From positions 12,435 through 76,434 of the forward strand of contig JBNLGI010000188.1 in NCBI GenBank assembly GCA_050305975.1: a stretch of 64,000 bases of DNA, in the 5' to 3' direction. Each line of letters opens with the position of its first letter. Position 1 is the first letter of the stretch. The translations under genes and the position numbers were made by a program. The notes beneath the pieces were generated by a model, which ran no database searches, was not told the origin of the DNA, and was given only the letters and a program-made list of their open reading frames with translations. Origin of the DNA: Thiodiazotropha sp050305975. Its GTDB lineage: Bacteria > Pseudomonadota > Gammaproteobacteria > Chromatiales > Chromatiaceae. This document shows, in pieces, positions 63,732-64,000 of this stretch.

Positions 63732-64000
63732 GCGGCTGCTCCAGATCTACCGAGGCGATAGCGCACGCCGCTCAGGACCATCTTCCAGACGCGGGAACGG
63801 AACAGGGCCCGCCAGTCGCTGAGCAGTGCCTGCTTCAGATGTGCCAGGGCCTGGCCGTAACGACCGGCGCGGATGTGCGCGCGGGCGCAGACCGCGTGGG
63901 AGGTGGCGCGTGCCCGAGGCTTCAGGGCGAGAATATCGGGCGGCAGCTCTGAACGACTGTAGAAAGCGTCAATGACCCGGATACACTCATCAGCCTTCTC
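63728..64000 (-). CDS. C-terminus of an unidentified protein, probably a glycosyltransferase (partial)
   Basis: Open frame entering from the right edge on the minus strand, 90 residues ending at TGA 63728-63730. It contains EKADECIRVIDAFYS and ARAHIRAGRYGQALAHLKQAL, a TPR-like helical hairpin, then a basic tail. Such helical tails occur after GT2 glycosyltransferase domains in O-antigen loci, but the catalytic part is outside the window, so the function is a guess from context. Its stop overlaps the flippase TTG start. Confidence 0.55.
   Translation of the reverse strand, partial: EKADECIRVIDAFYSRSELPPDILALKPRARATSHAVCARAHIRAGRYGQALAHLKQALLSDWRALFRSRVWKMVLSGVRYRLGRSGAAA

Overview
This is a contiguous stretch of gammaproteobacterial chromosome close to the replication origin. 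The left edge holds the last 40 codons of recF with a perfect parS palindrome embedded in them, followed by gyrB. Gene order (glyQS, glnA-DUF4124-glnLG, rhodanese-secB-gpsA, gpmI-envC-ctpA-yibQ) fits Gammaproteobacteria. TusA, cytochrome c', PEP-CTERM proteins and a persulfide-sensor-like ArsR regulator suggest a sulfur-metabolising, Chromatiales-like or Sedimenticola/Thiodiazotropha-like lineage. The lineage is inferred from gene content, not from phylogeny. No phage, insertion sequence, CRISPR array, rRNA or tRNA gene is recognisable.

Layout. 1-7.4 kb: recF end, gyrB, then a leftward operon plsC-gmhB-mazG-like-glyS-glyQ (reading right to left). 7.7-10.1 kb: overlapping PP-loop sulfur-transfer ATPase, TusA and CDF transporter genes. 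10.1-15.2 kb: a nitrogen-control locus, with glnA behind a sigma-54 promoter and two NtrC boxes 32 bp apart, a DUF4124 gene, then glnL-glnG behind a third NtrC box. 15.3-26.2 kb: endonuclease V, ODP di-iron protein, PDC sensor protein, hemE, a beta-hydroxyacid dehydrogenase, two paralogous 26/27-residue membrane peptides around a small membrane protein, a lipoprotein and ppc. 26.8-39.1 kb: two PEP-CTERM-type secreted proteins (one a C-type lectin), each behind a sigma-54-like promoter, enclosing a giant FAD/Fe-S/CCG oxidoreductase, cytochrome c', PilZ, cca, TraB-family protein, cysC and an AI-2E-family permease. 39.5-50.5 kb: HDOD protein, pyrD, trmL, gpsA-secB-rhodanese, ArsR regulator, gpmI-envC-ctpA-yibQ-yajL. 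50.5-64 kb: a leftward O-antigen/polysaccharide locus that continues beyond the right edge.

How genes work together. The polysaccharide locus encodes a sigma-like set for one D-HexNAc initiating sugar (WbpM-like dehydratase, WbpV-like reductase, WbpL-like transferase) and a second set whose short RmlD-type reductase points to UDP-N-acetyl-L-quinovosamine. It also carries two GT4 transferases, two methyltransferases, a PAPS-dependent sulfotransferase, a Wzx flippase and the tail of another gene. The distant cysC could supply PAPS for sulfation. The most novel-looking elements are the duplicated micropeptide cassette (strong Shine-Dalgarno, 26-27 codons, GC hairpin 7-8 nt after each stop) and the sigma-54-linked PEP-CTERM lectin.
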